A stretch of 58,386 nt of DNA from Oscillospiraceae bacterium (GTDB taxonomy: Bacteria > Bacillota > Clostridia > Oscillospirales > Oscillospiraceae). The stretch covers positions 1 through 58,386 of the forward strand of contig JAHHRZ010000013.1 of NCBI GenBank assembly GCA_020025515.1, read 5' to 3'. The translations under genes and the position numbers were made by a program. Position 1 is the first letter of the stretch. Every line of letters begins with the position of its first letter. The notes beneath the pieces are model-generated. The model saw only the letters and a program-made list of their open reading frames with translations, was not told where the DNA came from and searched no databases. Of the stretch, positions 24,915 to 33,240 are shown one piece after another.

Positions 24915-26024
24915 ATGCGTGTTTTGATTCTTTCCTGCAATACGGGAGAAGGGCATAATTCTGCCGCGAAAGCCATTGGCGCACAGCTGGAGGCACAGGC
25001 AGTGGAGTATGAGATCGTGGATGCCTTGGCCTTTATATCGGAGAAAGTTTCGGATTTTATCTGCGGGTGGCATGTGAAGATTTATCAGCATGTGCCTGTA
25101 TTGTTTAATATCGGGTATCGTGTGGAAGAGATTGCCAGTCCCCGCCCCAAAGATACCTCTGTTTTGTATCGGTTCTTGTCCAAGGGGGCGGAGAATCTTT
25201 ATGAGTACATCCAGAAGGGCAGATTTGACCGGGTAGTTTCCACCCATGCCTTTGCCAGCCTCATTATGCGCCGGGTGAAGCAGGACCATCCGGATGCTCC
25301 CAATCAGGTCTTTGTGGCGACAGACTATACCTGCAGCCCCTTTGTGGCGGAGTGTCAGGCGGATATGTATATGATCCCGGACGAAAAGCTGATGAGCGAA
25401 TTCCTTCGGTGCGGCATTGCCAGAGAGCGGATTCTTCCTACGGGTATCCCTGTCCGAGAAGTGTTCCACAGCCCCCGGAATAAAGAGATCAGCAAAGAGG
25501 CCCTGGGCCTTCCTCGGGATAAGCGCATCGCTCTGCTCATGTGCGGCTCCATGGGCTGCGGGCCCATCAGGCAGCTGACCCGGGAGCTGATCGACCGAAT
25601 CCCCAAGGACACCGTTCTGGTGGTCATCTGCGGACATAACAAAAAGCTGTATGAGGATATGCAGGCGCTTGCCCAGCGGGAAAATTTTCGGGCGGTGGGC
25701 TATACCAAACAGATGCCCCTGTACATGGATGCAGCAGATTTGATTATCACCAAGCCCGGCGGACTGAGCTCCACGGAGGCCGCCGCAAAGCGGCTGCCCA
25801 TGTTCTTCATCAATGCCGTGGGAGGCTGCGAGGGAAGGAATCTGGAGTTTTACCGGGGCAACGGTCTGGCCTGCGGAGCGGACAGCGTGAAGGTTTTGGT
25901 GAAGCTGGTGCTTGCGAAGCTGGAAACCCCGGGAGCGCTGGAGCGTATGCGCAAGGCGCTGGAAAAGAATTTTCCACACCATGGAGCAAAAGAAATCAGT
26001 GACTATGTCCTGACAAAAATGTAA
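24915..26024 (+). CDS. MGDG synthase/UgtP-like glycosyltransferase
   Basis: GT28-type glycosyltransferase of the monogalactosyl-diacylglycerol synthase/UgtP family, which adds glucose or galactose to diacylglycerol to make membrane glycolipids and lipoteichoic acid anchors. The 369-residue product has the N-terminal acceptor domain with STCNTGEGHNSAA-like motif (LSCNTGEGHNSAAKAI). The C-terminal donor domain has MCGSMGCGPI and the nucleotide-sugar signature KPGGLSSTEAAA. No transmembrane helix; it should be a peripheral inner-leaflet protein. ATG 24915 has AAGGAG 9 bases upstream. The sugar donor is not determinable from sequence. Confidence 0.9.
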   Translation: MRVLILSCNTGEGHNSAAKAIGAQLEAQAVEYEIVDALAFISEKVSDFICGWHVKIYQHVPVLFNIGYRVEEIASPRPKDTSVLYRFLSKGAENLYEYIQKGRFDRVVSTHAFASLIMRRVKQDHPDAPNQVFVATDYTCSPFVAECQADMYMIPDEKLMSEFLRCGIARERILPTGIPVREVFHSPRNKEISKEALGLPRDKRIALLMCGSMGCGPIRQLTRELIDRIPKDTVLVVICGHNKKLYEDMQALAQRENFRAVGYTKQMPLYMDAADLIITKPGGLSSTEAAAKRLPMFFINAVGGCEGRNLEFYRGNGLACGADSVKVLVKLVLAKLETPGALERMRKALEKNFPHHGAKEISDYVLTKM

Positions 26025-26035
26025 ATGGTTTTGGC

Positions 26036-26077
26036 CGGAAGCGGGAAATGCCCTGCTTCCGACCTTTATTTTTGTAT
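26036..26077 (+). terminator. Terminator of the glycosyltransferase gene
   Basis: Inverted repeat CGGAAGC-GGG with CCC-GCTTCCG (26036-26045 with 26051-26061, one bulge), followed by a T-rich tract. Confidence 0.8.
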
Positions 26078-26103
26078 TTTTCAATGGTGCGTGCCTGTTA
26101 CCC

Positions 26104-26132
26104 TTGCAGGAAGATGGGAGATTGCTTATAAT
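26104..26132 (+). promoter_or_regulatory. Promoter of the BMP-domain/phosphoesterase operon
   Basis: TTGCAG (26104-26109), 17 bases, TATAAT (26127-26132), 38 bases before the start codon. Confidence 0.7.
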
Positions 26133-26169
26133 AATACAAAAGATTCAAAGATTGAAGGGAGGCTTCCGA

Positions 26170-28131
26170 ATGAATCGGCAAGAAGCAACAGAACAGTATC
26201 AGCTGGCCCTCAAGGCGGGACAGCGGTTCCAGAAAGAATGTGTTCTGCACGGGAAATCCCCTTATCCACAGGTGCTGGGCGATATCCTAAATGAAACCAT
26301 GTATACCGATGTTGTGGATCTGGGTCTGCTGCAAATTCCCACGGAGCAGATTGTGGGAACCAAAGAGAAGGGGAGAACTTCTGCCTTTGCTGCAAACTTT
26401 ATGCCTCTGCTGCCTGCTGAGTCGGAGTTTGGAATCAAGTGGATTTCCCTGTGTATGGCCCATCTCAGCAGTGAGGGAATCCGCGATCCCATTGAGTGCT
26501 ATGAATATTTGGGAAAATTTTATGTGCAGGAGGGAAACAAGCGGGTCAGCGTAATGAAAAGCTATGATGCGCCTTTGATCCCTGCCCATGTGATCCGGGT
26601 GATCCCGACCTATTCTCAGGACCCTGCGATTCAGGTATACTTTGAATTTATGCAGTTTTATCAGCTGTCCGGGTTGTACCAAGTGACATTTGATGAGCTG
26701 GGCAGCTATGCCAAGCTTCAGGCCGCTCTGGGTTATGAGCCGGATCATGTGTGGACCGATGGAGAGCGGCAGCGTTTTTTGTCCGGCTTCACATACCTCA
26801 AGGAGGCCTACACAAAGCTGGGAGGAGAGGCCACCGGCGTCTCCGTCAGTGACGCCTTAAAGGTGTGGCTTCGGGTCTATCCCTTTGAAGACCTGAAGAA
26901 GCTGACAGGCAGTGAGATCCAAAAGCGATTGCAGATCCTGTGGGGAGATATCAAACTGCAGGGCACTCCCACCCCCATTGCGGTCAGCACCACAGCCAAC
27001 GAAAAGAGCGAGAACAGAGGAATTTTGAACCGCCTGTTTTCCGGGGTGCGCTTTGGACACCTGAATGTGGCCTTTCTCCATGAAAAAGGCCCTCTGGACA
27101 GTGCCTGGGCCAACTCCCACGATCTTGGCTGCCAGTATGTGGCCAAAAAGCTGAAAGGGAAAATTTCTGTCAGGTCCTACATCATCAGCGAGTACGGCGG
27201 TGCCGATGAAACCATGGACCGGGCCGTGGCAGATGGGGCGCAGGTGATCTTTGGCACTACCCCCACATTGATGATGGCCTGCCGGAAGGCAGCGGTAAAA
27301 TATCCAAAGGTACGAATCCTGAACTGCTCTGTCTCCATGCCCTATACCGGGATTCGGTCCTATTACAGCAGAGTCTATGAGGGAAAATTCATCACCGGCG
27401 CCATTGCGGGGGCACTGGCAACCAATGACCACATTGGCTATGTGGCAAATTATCCGATTTTAGGCGTTCCTGCCAGCATCAACGCCTTTGCCCTGGGGGC
27501 CCAGCTTACCAATCCACGGGCTAAAATTCAGCTGCATTGGTCCTGCACCCCCGGCACAGCGCTGGATCTGTTCACTCGAAAAGGAATTTCTGTGATTTCC
27601 GGACTGGATACGCCGAACCCGGATCAGCTGGAGCACAAATGGGGGATCTATCAGGTGAAGGAGGACGGAAGTCTGCAAACTTTGGCCTCTCCGGTGTCCC
27701 ACTGGGGGAAATTCTATGAAAAAATGCTGCGCAGCATTTTAAATGGCAGCTGGGATCATCTGGACGTGGACGGCACGGAAAAGGCAGTGAATTACTGGTG
27801 GGGAATGGATGCCGGGGTGATCGATGTGCGCCTTGGCGAGAACCTTCCTCAGGGTGTGGTGCAGCTGGCGGACTTTTTGCGCAAAGGAATTGTGGAGGGG
27901 ACCATTGCGCCCTTTGCAAGGCCTGTCCGTTCTCAGGACGGAGTTCTGCGCAATGATGGCAGCAAATGGTTTTCTACGGACGATATCCTGTATATGCAGT
28001 GGCTCTGTGATAATGTAGAAGGGAGCATCCCTGCATTTGATGAAATCCTGCCCATGTCGCAGCCTGTTGTGCGGCTGCTGGGCATCTACCGAGACAGAAT
28101 TCCGCCGGAAAAGGGGGAAACACTTCTATGA
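26170..28131 (+). CDS. ParB-like plus BMP-domain protein, apparently cytosolic
   Basis: A 653-residue protein joining two domains. Residues about 50-145 resemble a ParB/sulfiredoxin-like fold (IPTEQIVGTKEKGR, then YLGKFYVQEGNKRVSVM). Residues about 297-600 form a periplasmic-binding-protein domain of the BMP/PnrA type, which normally captures nucleosides for an ABC transporter (LNVAFLHEKGPLDSAW, then FGTTPTLMMACRKAA and EGKFITGAIAGALA). There is no signal peptide or lipobox, no ABC transporter genes adjoin it, and it is coupled by ATGA overlap to a phosphoesterase. A cytosolic nucleoside or nucleotide sensor is plausible but unproven. ATG 26170 has GGGAGG upstream. Confidence 0.82.
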   Translation: MNRQEATEQYQLALKAGQRFQKECVLHGKSPYPQVLGDILNETMYTDVVDLGLLQIPTEQIVGTKEKGRTSAFAANFMPLLPAESEFGIKWISLCMAHLSSEGIRDPIECYEYLGKFYVQEGNKRVSVMKSYDAPLIPAHVIRVIPTYSQDPAIQVYFEFMQFYQLSGLYQVTFDELGSYAKLQAALGYEPDHVWTDGERQRFLSGFTYLKEAYTKLGGEATGVSVSDALKVWLRVYPFEDLKKLTGSEIQKRLQILWGDIKLQGTPTPIAVSTTANEKSENRGILNRLFSGVRFGHLNVAFLHEKGPLDSAWANSHDLGCQYVAKKLKGKISVRSYIISEYGGADETMDRAVADGAQVIFGTTPTLMMACRKAAVKYPKVRILNCSVSMPYTGIRSYYSRVYEGKFITGAIAGALATNDHIGYVANYPILGVPASINAFALGAQLTNPRAKIQLHWSCTPGTALDLFTRKGISVISGLDTPNPDQLEHKWGIYQVKEDGSLQTLASPVSHWGKFYEKMLRSILNGSWDHLDVDGTEKAVNYWWGMDAGVIDVRLGENLPQGVVQLADFLRKGIVEGTIAPFARPVRSQDGVLRNDGSKWFSTDDILYMQWLCDNVEGSIPAFDEILPMSQPVVRLLGIYRDRIPPEKGETLL

Positions 28132-28748
28132 AAATACTTCTCCTTTCGGATACGGAATCTCTGTATCTGTGGGATTATTACCGCCCAGGCCGGCTGGACG
28201 GGATCGACCTGATTATCTCCTGTGGAGATTTGGACCCGGATTATCTGTCCTTTCTGGTGACCATGGGCAGAGCTCCCGTATTTTATGTCCATGGAAATCA
28301 CGATGGAAAATATGAACGCCGTCCTCCGGAGGGCTGCACCTGCATCGAAGATACGGTGGTGGAGTTTAAAGGCCTGCGAATTCTGGGCCTGGGGGGATCT
28401 CTGGTGTATTCCGGAGGGCCTCACCAGTATACGGAAAAGGAAATGCGCAAAAGGATCCGCAGTCTGTGGTGGAAGCTGCGCAGATCCAAGGGTGTGGACA
28501 TTGTCGTGACCCATTGCCCGGCCCGAGGCTATGGAGATGATGAGGACCGACCCCATCGGGGGTTTGAGGCATTTCTGCCTCTGCTGGACCAGTATCAGCC
28601 CAAGTATATGGTGCACGGCCATGTGCATATGAATTATGGTGTGGACCGGGAGCGGGTGCTGCACCGGGGAGAGACCACCATCATCAATGCCTATGAACGG
28701 TATCTTCTGACCCTGCCAGAGGAAATCGGAGAGGCTGCTCAAAAATAA
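28128..28748 (+). CDS. Calcineurin-like metallophosphoesterase
   Basis: A 206-residue metallophosphoesterase of the small YfcE/MJ0936-type group. Metal-binding motifs are visible in order: SDTES (motif I), SCGDLD (II), HGNHDG (III), VTHCPARG (IV) and HGHVHM (V). Motif I normally reads DxH; here the histidine position is a glutamate (D-T-E), which may change metal use. It overlaps the BMP-domain gene by ATGA. Family members cleave phosphodiesters or phosphomonoesters, and the neighbour hints at a nucleotide-related substrate, but this is inference. Confidence 0.88.
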   Translation: MKILLLSDTESLYLWDYYRPGRLDGIDLIISCGDLDPDYLSFLVTMGRAPVFYVHGNHDGKYERRPPEGCTCIEDTVVEFKGLRILGLGGSLVYSGGPHQYTEKEMRKRIRSLWWKLRRSKGVDIVVTHCPARGYGDDEDRPHRGFEAFLPLLDQYQPKYMVHGHVHMNYGVDRERVLHRGETTIINAYERYLLTLPEEIGEAAQK

Positions 28749-28761
28749 GCAAGAATTTTCG

Positions 28762-28786
28762 TGGGATTTTCAGAAAAATCCTGTTT
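28762..28786 (+). terminator. Weak terminator-like hairpin
   Basis: A 7-bp stem (28764-28770 with 28775-28781) followed by GTTTTCC after the phosphoesterase gene. A short AT-rich stem; low confidence. Confidence 0.4.
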
Positions 28787-28792
28787 TCCTAT

Positions 28793-28821
28793 TTGATTAT
28801 GTCAGTTAATTATGATATGAT
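28793..28821 (+). promoter_or_regulatory. Promoter of the NAGPA-domain gene
   Basis: TTGATT (28793-28798), 17 bases, TATGAT (28816-28821), leaving a leader of about 60 bases. Confidence 0.7.
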
Positions 28822-28890
28822 AAAAAAGATCGGAAACTATTGAAACGCCTTATTTAGGGCGATTTGCTGAATCAGGAGGTTTATTTTTCA

Positions 28891-30213
28891 ATGGCAGCAC
28901 AAAAACTGTTTGGCAGCTCTTCCGGTGCCAGATTCTCTTCCGGCAAACGAAGCGGGAAGAAGCCACAGGAACCCGAAAACGAAACAAAGAAAAAGAAGTC
29001 CCGTCTCAAGCCTCTGAAAATCACACTTGTGGTGCTTCTGGTGCTGGAGATCCTGTACTGTATCGCCATTTTTTCCAACATTCCTTTCATTGCCCGTTTG
29101 CGCAGTATGTATATTGAGACCGCAATGTCCACCATGAGCCATCAATGGCTGGCAACGGCATTCATTCCTCATGACATTGTAAACGAAGTGGTTACAAGAA
29201 CCACCACTGCGAGAGAAGAGCAGATGGGACAGAATTCCACCTGGAAGGGTAAGGAAAATAAGACCCCAAATCCTACGCAGCCGGTGAAAAATACAGAGGC
29301 CACAGAGCCCAAGGAAACCATTCCTTCAGATCAGAAGGAATTTTTTGAACTCTTCTGGGAACTGGATCAAAAGTCCATGCTTTCTTATGTAGACAAGCAC
29401 CCTGAAGTCATCGCCAAGGGCTGGGATAAGATCAATATTAACGAAGCAGGTCTGGATGATGAAGGCACCTCCATCCGCACCACCATGGGCGAGCAGGTTC
29501 TGGCGATCGATGCGGAGAATCAGATCCTGCTGCTGCGGGTAACCGGCAGCACCTACCGCGGTGTTCTGGCGGTTGCAAAGGATCCTTCCCGGTTGAAGCT
29601 GGCTCCCTCTGAGTACATAGGCTCCGTTGGCCAGCATGCCGGTGACATTGCCGAGGCAAACGGCGGTGTTCTGGCTATGACCGGTTCCGGCTTCATTGAC
29701 AATGACGGTGGAGGAAATGGCGGTACTCTGGCAGGTGCCTGCATGTGCTCCGGTGAAACCTATGGTCAGCATTACGGCTGGGGCTACAAGCGCATCGAGC
29801 TGCATGAGGACAACCGTCTGTATGTCACCGATGCATCTGATTACTTTGGTGACAATGCTACCGATGCAGTGGAATTCTGGCCGGCCCTGATTATTGACGG
29901 AGAGAATGCTCTGGGCGCAGACAATATCTTTACGGAGATGAATCCCCGGGCCTGCTTGGGCCAGTCTGAGAAGGAGGAGCTGCTGATGCTGGTCATTGAG
30001 GGCCGCATGGTCTCTTCTCTGGGTACCGACGCTGAGGAGTGCGTAGATATTTTGATGCGTCATAACTGCTATCAGGCCATGAACTTGGATGGCGGCACCA
30101 GTGCCATTATGTGGTATGATGGGGAATATATCACGGAATGTTCCAATCAGGCGCTGGATGAAGGCCGGTATCTGCCCAACGCATGGGTTTACTGTGACGC
30201 ACCTGTAAAATAA
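28891..30213 (+). CDS. Membrane-anchored phosphodiester glycosidase (NAGPA-domain) protein
   Basis: A 440-residue surface protein. Residues 1-42 are a basic cytosolic tail rich in Ser, Gly and Lys, 43-62 a single membrane helix, and about 110-150 a Pro/Thr/Lys-rich linker. The rest is an extracytoplasmic NAGPA domain (phosphodiester glycosidase family), with the closing motif MNLDGGTSAIMWYDGEY. The family removes GlcNAc from phosphodiester links or acts on cell-wall polymers; bacterial members are often tied to exopolysaccharide or wall modification. ATG 28891 has AGGAGG 11 bases upstream; TTG 28864 is unlikely. Own promoter and terminator. Confidence 0.88.
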   Translation: MAAQKLFGSSSGARFSSGKRSGKKPQEPENETKKKKSRLKPLKITLVVLLVLEILYCIAIFSNIPFIARLRSMYIETAMSTMSHQWLATAFIPHDIVNEVVTRTTTAREEQMGQNSTWKGKENKTPNPTQPVKNTEATEPKETIPSDQKEFFELFWELDQKSMLSYVDKHPEVIAKGWDKININEAGLDDEGTSIRTTMGEQVLAIDAENQILLLRVTGSTYRGVLAVAKDPSRLKLAPSEYIGSVGQHAGDIAEANGGVLAMTGSGFIDNDGGGNGGTLAGACMCSGETYGQHYGWGYKRIELHEDNRLYVTDASDYFGDNATDAVEFWPALIIDGENALGADNIFTEMNPRACLGQSEKEELLMLVIEGRMVSSLGTDAEECVDILMRHNCYQAMNLDGGTSAIMWYDGEYITECSNQALDEGRYLPNAWVYCDAPVK

Positions 30214-30218
30214 TGTGC

Positions 30219-30254
30219 AAAACTGCCTCGCTAAAAAGTGAGGCAGTTTTTTGT
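30219..30254 (+). terminator. Terminator of the NAGPA-domain gene
   Basis: A 9-bp stem with one wobble pair (30221-30229 with 30239-30247), followed by six Ts. Confidence 0.85.
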
Positions 30255-30318
30255 GCATATTTTCTTAAATGTAATCGACAAGAATTTATAATTTGTTCAA
30301 GAAGTCTGAATGTGATTG

Positions 30319-30327
30319 TGCTATGAT
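30319..30327 (+). promoter_or_regulatory. Extended -10 promoter of the structured RNA
   Basis: TGCTATGAT, a TG-N extended -10 with TATGAT. No -35 at the usual distance; TTGTTC lies too far upstream (23-base spacer). Confidence 0.55.
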
Positions 30328-30333
30328 ATGGGC

Positions 30334-30470
30334 ACAGAGGAAGACAATATCTTGAGGCTGGTACCGATGCTGCGGAGGATTTCGCGGATAACCCAACGGT
30401 ATGTATGACAGCCCACCTTTGGACAACACATAAGGTCACGACCCTTGGCAGGGGTCGTGACCTCTTTTTT
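30334..30470 (+). ncRNA. Probable structured small RNA or leader upstream of proS
   Basis: About 137 nt between an extended -10 promoter and a strong terminator, without a credible ORF. The predicted fold has a small hairpin (AAGA/TCTT near 30341-30353). A longer stem pairs GGCTGGTACCG (30356-30366) with CGGTAT and CAGCC (about 30397-30413, 6-nt bulge) and carries an inner CTGCG/CGCGG hairpin. An ACCTT/AAGGT hairpin (30415-30436) and the terminator follow. It could be a trans-acting RNA or a conditional leader for proS. It matches neither SRP RNA nor 6S as I know them and is too short for a standard T-box. Family unassigned. Confidence 0.5.
30434..30470 (+). terminator. Strong terminator of the structured RNA
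   Basis: A perfect 11-bp stem (30434-30444 with 30452-30462), 7-nt loop, then CTTTTTTT-type tract. It lies 129 bases before the proS start. Confidence 0.88.
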
Positions 30471-30598
30471 ACTAAAATACCTCTATGGCAGTGGAATGAC
30501 CTATATTTTTCTGGAAAACTATTGACAAACATGATACAATAAAGAAAATGAAAAGTCTGGAATGGGTGAAATTCGTTCCGTGAGAGGATGGAAATAAA

Positions 30599-32035
30599 AT
30601 GGCAAAAGAGAAAAAAGTGGAACAGATTACCGACATGGAGGTAGACTTCACACAGTGGTTTACCGATGTGTGCAAGAAAGCGCAGCTCATTGACTATTCT
30701 TCTGTAAAGGGCCTCTTCATTCATCGCCCCTATGGATATGCCATCTGGGAAAACATCCAGCATATCATGGACGCGGAATTTAAAAAGGCAGGCGTGGAAA
30801 ACGTATATATGCCCATGCTGATCCCTGAATCCCTCCTGCAAAAGGAGAAGGACCATGTGGAAGGCTTTGCCCCCGAGTGCGCATGGGTCACCTATGGCGG
30901 ATCAGAGAAGCTGGAGGAGCGTTATTGCATCCGTCCCACTTCTGAGACCCTCTTCTGTGAGCATTTTAAAAATGTGATTCAGTCCCACCGGGATCTGCCC
31001 ATGAAATATAACCAGTGGTGCAGCGTGCTGCGTTGGGAAAAGACCAGCCGCCCCTTCCTGCGCCACCGGGAATTCCTGTGGCAGGAGGGCCACACCATGC
31101 ATGCCACCGCCCAGGAGGCCAAGGACTTTACGGAGCAGATCCTGAATATCTATGCCGATTTCTGCGAGAATATTCTGGCAATGCCCGTGACTCGTGGCCA
31201 GAAGACCGACAAAGAGAAGTTCAACGGCGCAGAAGCCACCTATACCATTGAATGTATGATGCATGACCGGAAGGCTTTGCAGGCCGGTACCAGCCATTAC
31301 TTTGGTGATGGCTTCTCCAAGGCGTTCGATATTACCTTTACCAGCAAGGACAACCAGAGAGTCCACCCCTATCAGACCTCCTGGGGCGTGTCTACCCGTC
31401 TCATTGGCGGCATTATTATGACCCACGGTGATAACAACGGACTGGTGCTGCCTCCTAAGGTTGCTCCCATTCAGGTGGTGGTCCTGCCCGTTGCCCAGCA
31501 TAAGCCCGGTGTACTGGAAAGTGCCGGTGCTCTGCGTGACCGTCTGGCCGCAGCCGGGTTCCGGGTAAAGATGGATGATTCTGATAACTCCATGGGCTGG
31601 AAGTGCGCCGAGTACGAAATGAAGGGTGTGCCCCTGCGTGTGGAATGCGGCCCTCGTGACCTGGAAAACGGGCAGTGCGTCCTGATTCGCCGCAACGATG
31701 GAGAAAAGACCGTTGTGAAGCTGGAAGAGCTGGAGCAGGCTGTGGCTCGGGAGCTGGAGCTGGTTCATCAGGGAATGTTTGCAAAGGCCAAGAAGAATCT
31801 GGAAGATCACATCTACGAGGCCCATAGCCTGGAAGAGGCCAAGGAGCTCCAGGAAAAGAATGGCGGCTTCATCAAGACCATGTGGTGCGGCGATCTGGAA
31901 TGTGAGATGAAGATGAAGGAAGTGGCCGGCATGTCTTCCCGCTGTATGCCCTTCCAACAGGAACACCTGTCCGATGTCTGCCCCATCTGCGGCAAGCCTG
32001 CCAAGAAGATGGTCTACTGGGGCGTTGCTTACTAA
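30599..32035 (+). CDS. proS: Prolyl-tRNA synthetase, archaeal/eukaryal type (ProS3)
   Basis: Class II aminoacyl-tRNA synthetase that charges tRNA-Pro. The 478-residue length, lack of an editing insertion and the C-terminal zinc-like domain (CGDLECEMKMKEVAG, then DVCPICGKPAKKMVYWGVAY) identify the archaeal/eukaryal type found in some Clostridia. Motif 2 is visible around KYNQWCSVLRWEKTSRPFLRHREF split across a loop, and motif 3 in GVSTRLIGGIIMTHGD. A TACAAT box with an upstream TG (30533-30541) may give it a promoter separate from that of the upstream RNA. The ribosome binding site is GAGAGG. Confidence 0.97.
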   Translation: MAKEKKVEQITDMEVDFTQWFTDVCKKAQLIDYSSVKGLFIHRPYGYAIWENIQHIMDAEFKKAGVENVYMPMLIPESLLQKEKDHVEGFAPECAWVTYGGSEKLEERYCIRPTSETLFCEHFKNVIQSHRDLPMKYNQWCSVLRWEKTSRPFLRHREFLWQEGHTMHATAQEAKDFTEQILNIYADFCENILAMPVTRGQKTDKEKFNGAEATYTIECMMHDRKALQAGTSHYFGDGFSKAFDITFTSKDNQRVHPYQTSWGVSTRLIGGIIMTHGDNNGLVLPPKVAPIQVVVLPVAQHKPGVLESAGALRDRLAAAGFRVKMDDSDNSMGWKCAEYEMKGVPLRVECGPRDLENGQCVLIRRNDGEKTVVKLEELEQAVARELELVHQGMFAKAKKNLEDHIYEAHSLEEAKELQEKNGGFIKTMWCGDLECEMKMKEVAGMSSRCMPFQQEHLSDVCPICGKPAKKMVYWGVAY

Positions 32036-32053
32036 GATTCAAAAATAGAGTTG

Positions 32054-32094
32054 TCCCCTGCGGGGGCCGAATCCGGTTACCGCAGGGGATTTTT
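32054..32094 (+). terminator. Terminator of proS
   Basis: A perfect 10-bp stem (32054-32063 with 32080-32089) followed by TTTTT. Confidence 0.9.
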
Positions 32095-32124
32095 GTAAAA
32101 AATGTGTATTTTGCGTATTAGGTT

Positions 32125-32145
32125 ATCTTGTTTTGAAAACAAGAT
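32125..32145. promoter_or_regulatory. Perfect palindrome, probable operator of the hemolysin III gene
   Basis: A 10-bp perfect inverted repeat with a single central base (ATCTTGTTTT-G-AAAACAAGAT). It overlaps TATAAA at 32145-32150, a possible -10, and lies 28 bases before the start codon. One base is too small an RNA loop, so a dimeric DNA-binding repressor site is more likely than a hairpin. Confidence 0.55.
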
Positions 32146-32172
32146 ATAAAATTCATTTGAGGTGATACTGCT

Positions 32173-32850
32173 ATGGCAAAACGAATCAAACTGTCCGACA
32201 GAATCCTTCCCACTTATTCCAAGGGAGAGGAAATCATGAACATGGTGACCCACATTGTAGGCGGCAGTCTGGGTGTGGCGGCTCTGGTGCTGTGCATCAT
32301 TCGCAGTGCGCTGCATGGTGGGGTAGGGGACATCCTTGGCTCCATTACCTATGGTGTCAGCCTCATCAGCCTGTATACGATGTCCAGTGTCTACCATGGT
32401 CTGCGGCCGGGAATGGCGAAAAAGGTGTTGCAGGTGCTGGATCACTGCACCATTTATCTGCTGATTGCGGGAAGCTATACCCCGGTGGCTATCTCTGCAC
32501 TGATCCCTGCGAATCCCGTTCTGGGATGGGGAATCCTGGCACTGGAATGGACGCTCATGGCCATAGCGGTGACATTGACCGCCATTGACCTTCACAAATA
32601 TAATGTATTTTCCATGATTTGTTATATCGGCATGGGCTGGGCGATTTTGCCTTTCCTGTCTCAGGTGCGGCAGACCATGGGTGCAGGCGGCTTTTGGTTC
32701 CTGCTTCTGGGAGGCATTGCCTATACCATCGGTGCCATTTTGTACGGCATTGGCTCCAAGAAAAAGTGGTTCCATTCATTGTTCCACTATTTTGTGGTTC
32801 TGGGAAGCGTTCTCCACTTTTTTGCCATTTTCTTCTATGCCCTGCCTTAA
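32173..32850 (+). CDS. Hemolysin III family (TrhA/PAQR-like) membrane protein
   Basis: Seven-helix integral membrane protein of the hemolysin III/PAQR superfamily, implicated in bacteria in membrane-lipid homeostasis rather than true haemolysis. The 225-residue product shows the family metal-site motifs: EEIMNMVTHIVGG in helix 1, SSVYHGL after helix 2, LDHCTIYLLIAGSYTP in helix 3, and HSLFHYFVVLGSVLHFFAI at the end, supplying the histidines and aspartate. Length is typical. GAGGT precedes ATG 32173. A palindromic operator directly upstream suggests regulation. Confidence 0.93.
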   Translation: MAKRIKLSDRILPTYSKGEEIMNMVTHIVGGSLGVAALVLCIIRSALHGGVGDILGSITYGVSLISLYTMSSVYHGLRPGMAKKVLQVLDHCTIYLLIAGSYTPVAISALIPANPVLGWGILALEWTLMAIAVTLTAIDLHKYNVFSMICYIGMGWAILPFLSQVRQTMGAGGFWFLLLGGIAYTIGAILYGIGSKKKWFHSLFHYFVVLGSVLHFFAIFFYALP

Positions 32851-32904
32851 AATCAAGTTTGAGAAAATTGCCAGGCAGTAAAACGAAAGAGATTTTAATC
32901 TGAA

Positions 32905-32950
32905 ACGCCACGAGCGATTTTTCCAGAAGAAAATCGCTCGCGGCGTGTTC
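32905..32950 (+). terminator. Terminator of the hemolysin III gene
   Basis: A 17-bp stem with one mismatch (32905-32921 with 32930-32946). The following T-run is poor (GTTCTATTT). Confidence 0.65.
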
Positions 32951-33240
32951 TATTTGCAAGAAAATATTTTATAATTATGCCAGAGGAATGACCGGTTTTG
33001 GTCGTTCCTTTTGGTCGTTGGGCGCATACTACTATTGAACGGTGTGCGGGAACGACTAAATCGGGAGATTCATTGCCATACTCGCTAGTAGACACCTTCC
33101 AGGACAGCAACTCTGATAGTACCTTTCTGCAGTATAAAGAGCAGCTTGCGGTGATTGATTGGGAGTGGCGTGCCAGTGGTCTGTATCAATTTTTTTATAC
33201 AGTATTTCCAGATATGGGCAGAGGTGACATTCATTCCCCT
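32950..33240. other. Intergenic stretch, no gene recognised
   Basis: About 290 bases without a gene I can support. It contains an 8-bp inverted repeat GTCGTTCC (33001-33008) with GGAACGAC (33048-33055), and a short direct repeat TTTTGGTCGTT at about 32995 and 33009. An 85-codon open frame here (32998-33255) has no ribosome binding site and no recognisable family. Confidence 0.4.

Noticed and set aside
30353..30470. T-box riboswitch in front of proS (TGGTACCG resembles the T-box sequence)
   Set aside because: The promoter-to-terminator distance is too short for Stem I and a specifier loop, the TGGTACCG is paired within a local stem, and it does not overlap the terminator as an antiterminator would.
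30334..30470. SRP RNA or 6S RNA
   Set aside because: The SRP domain IV pattern (GGAAG-AGCA type) is absent, and the length and fold do not match a 6S long hairpin with a central bubble.
33001..33055. Inverted repeat GTCGTTCC/GGAACGAC as a terminator or riboswitch
   Set aside because: The arms are far apart with no T-tract and no conserved fold; left as an unexplained repeat in the intergenic stretch.
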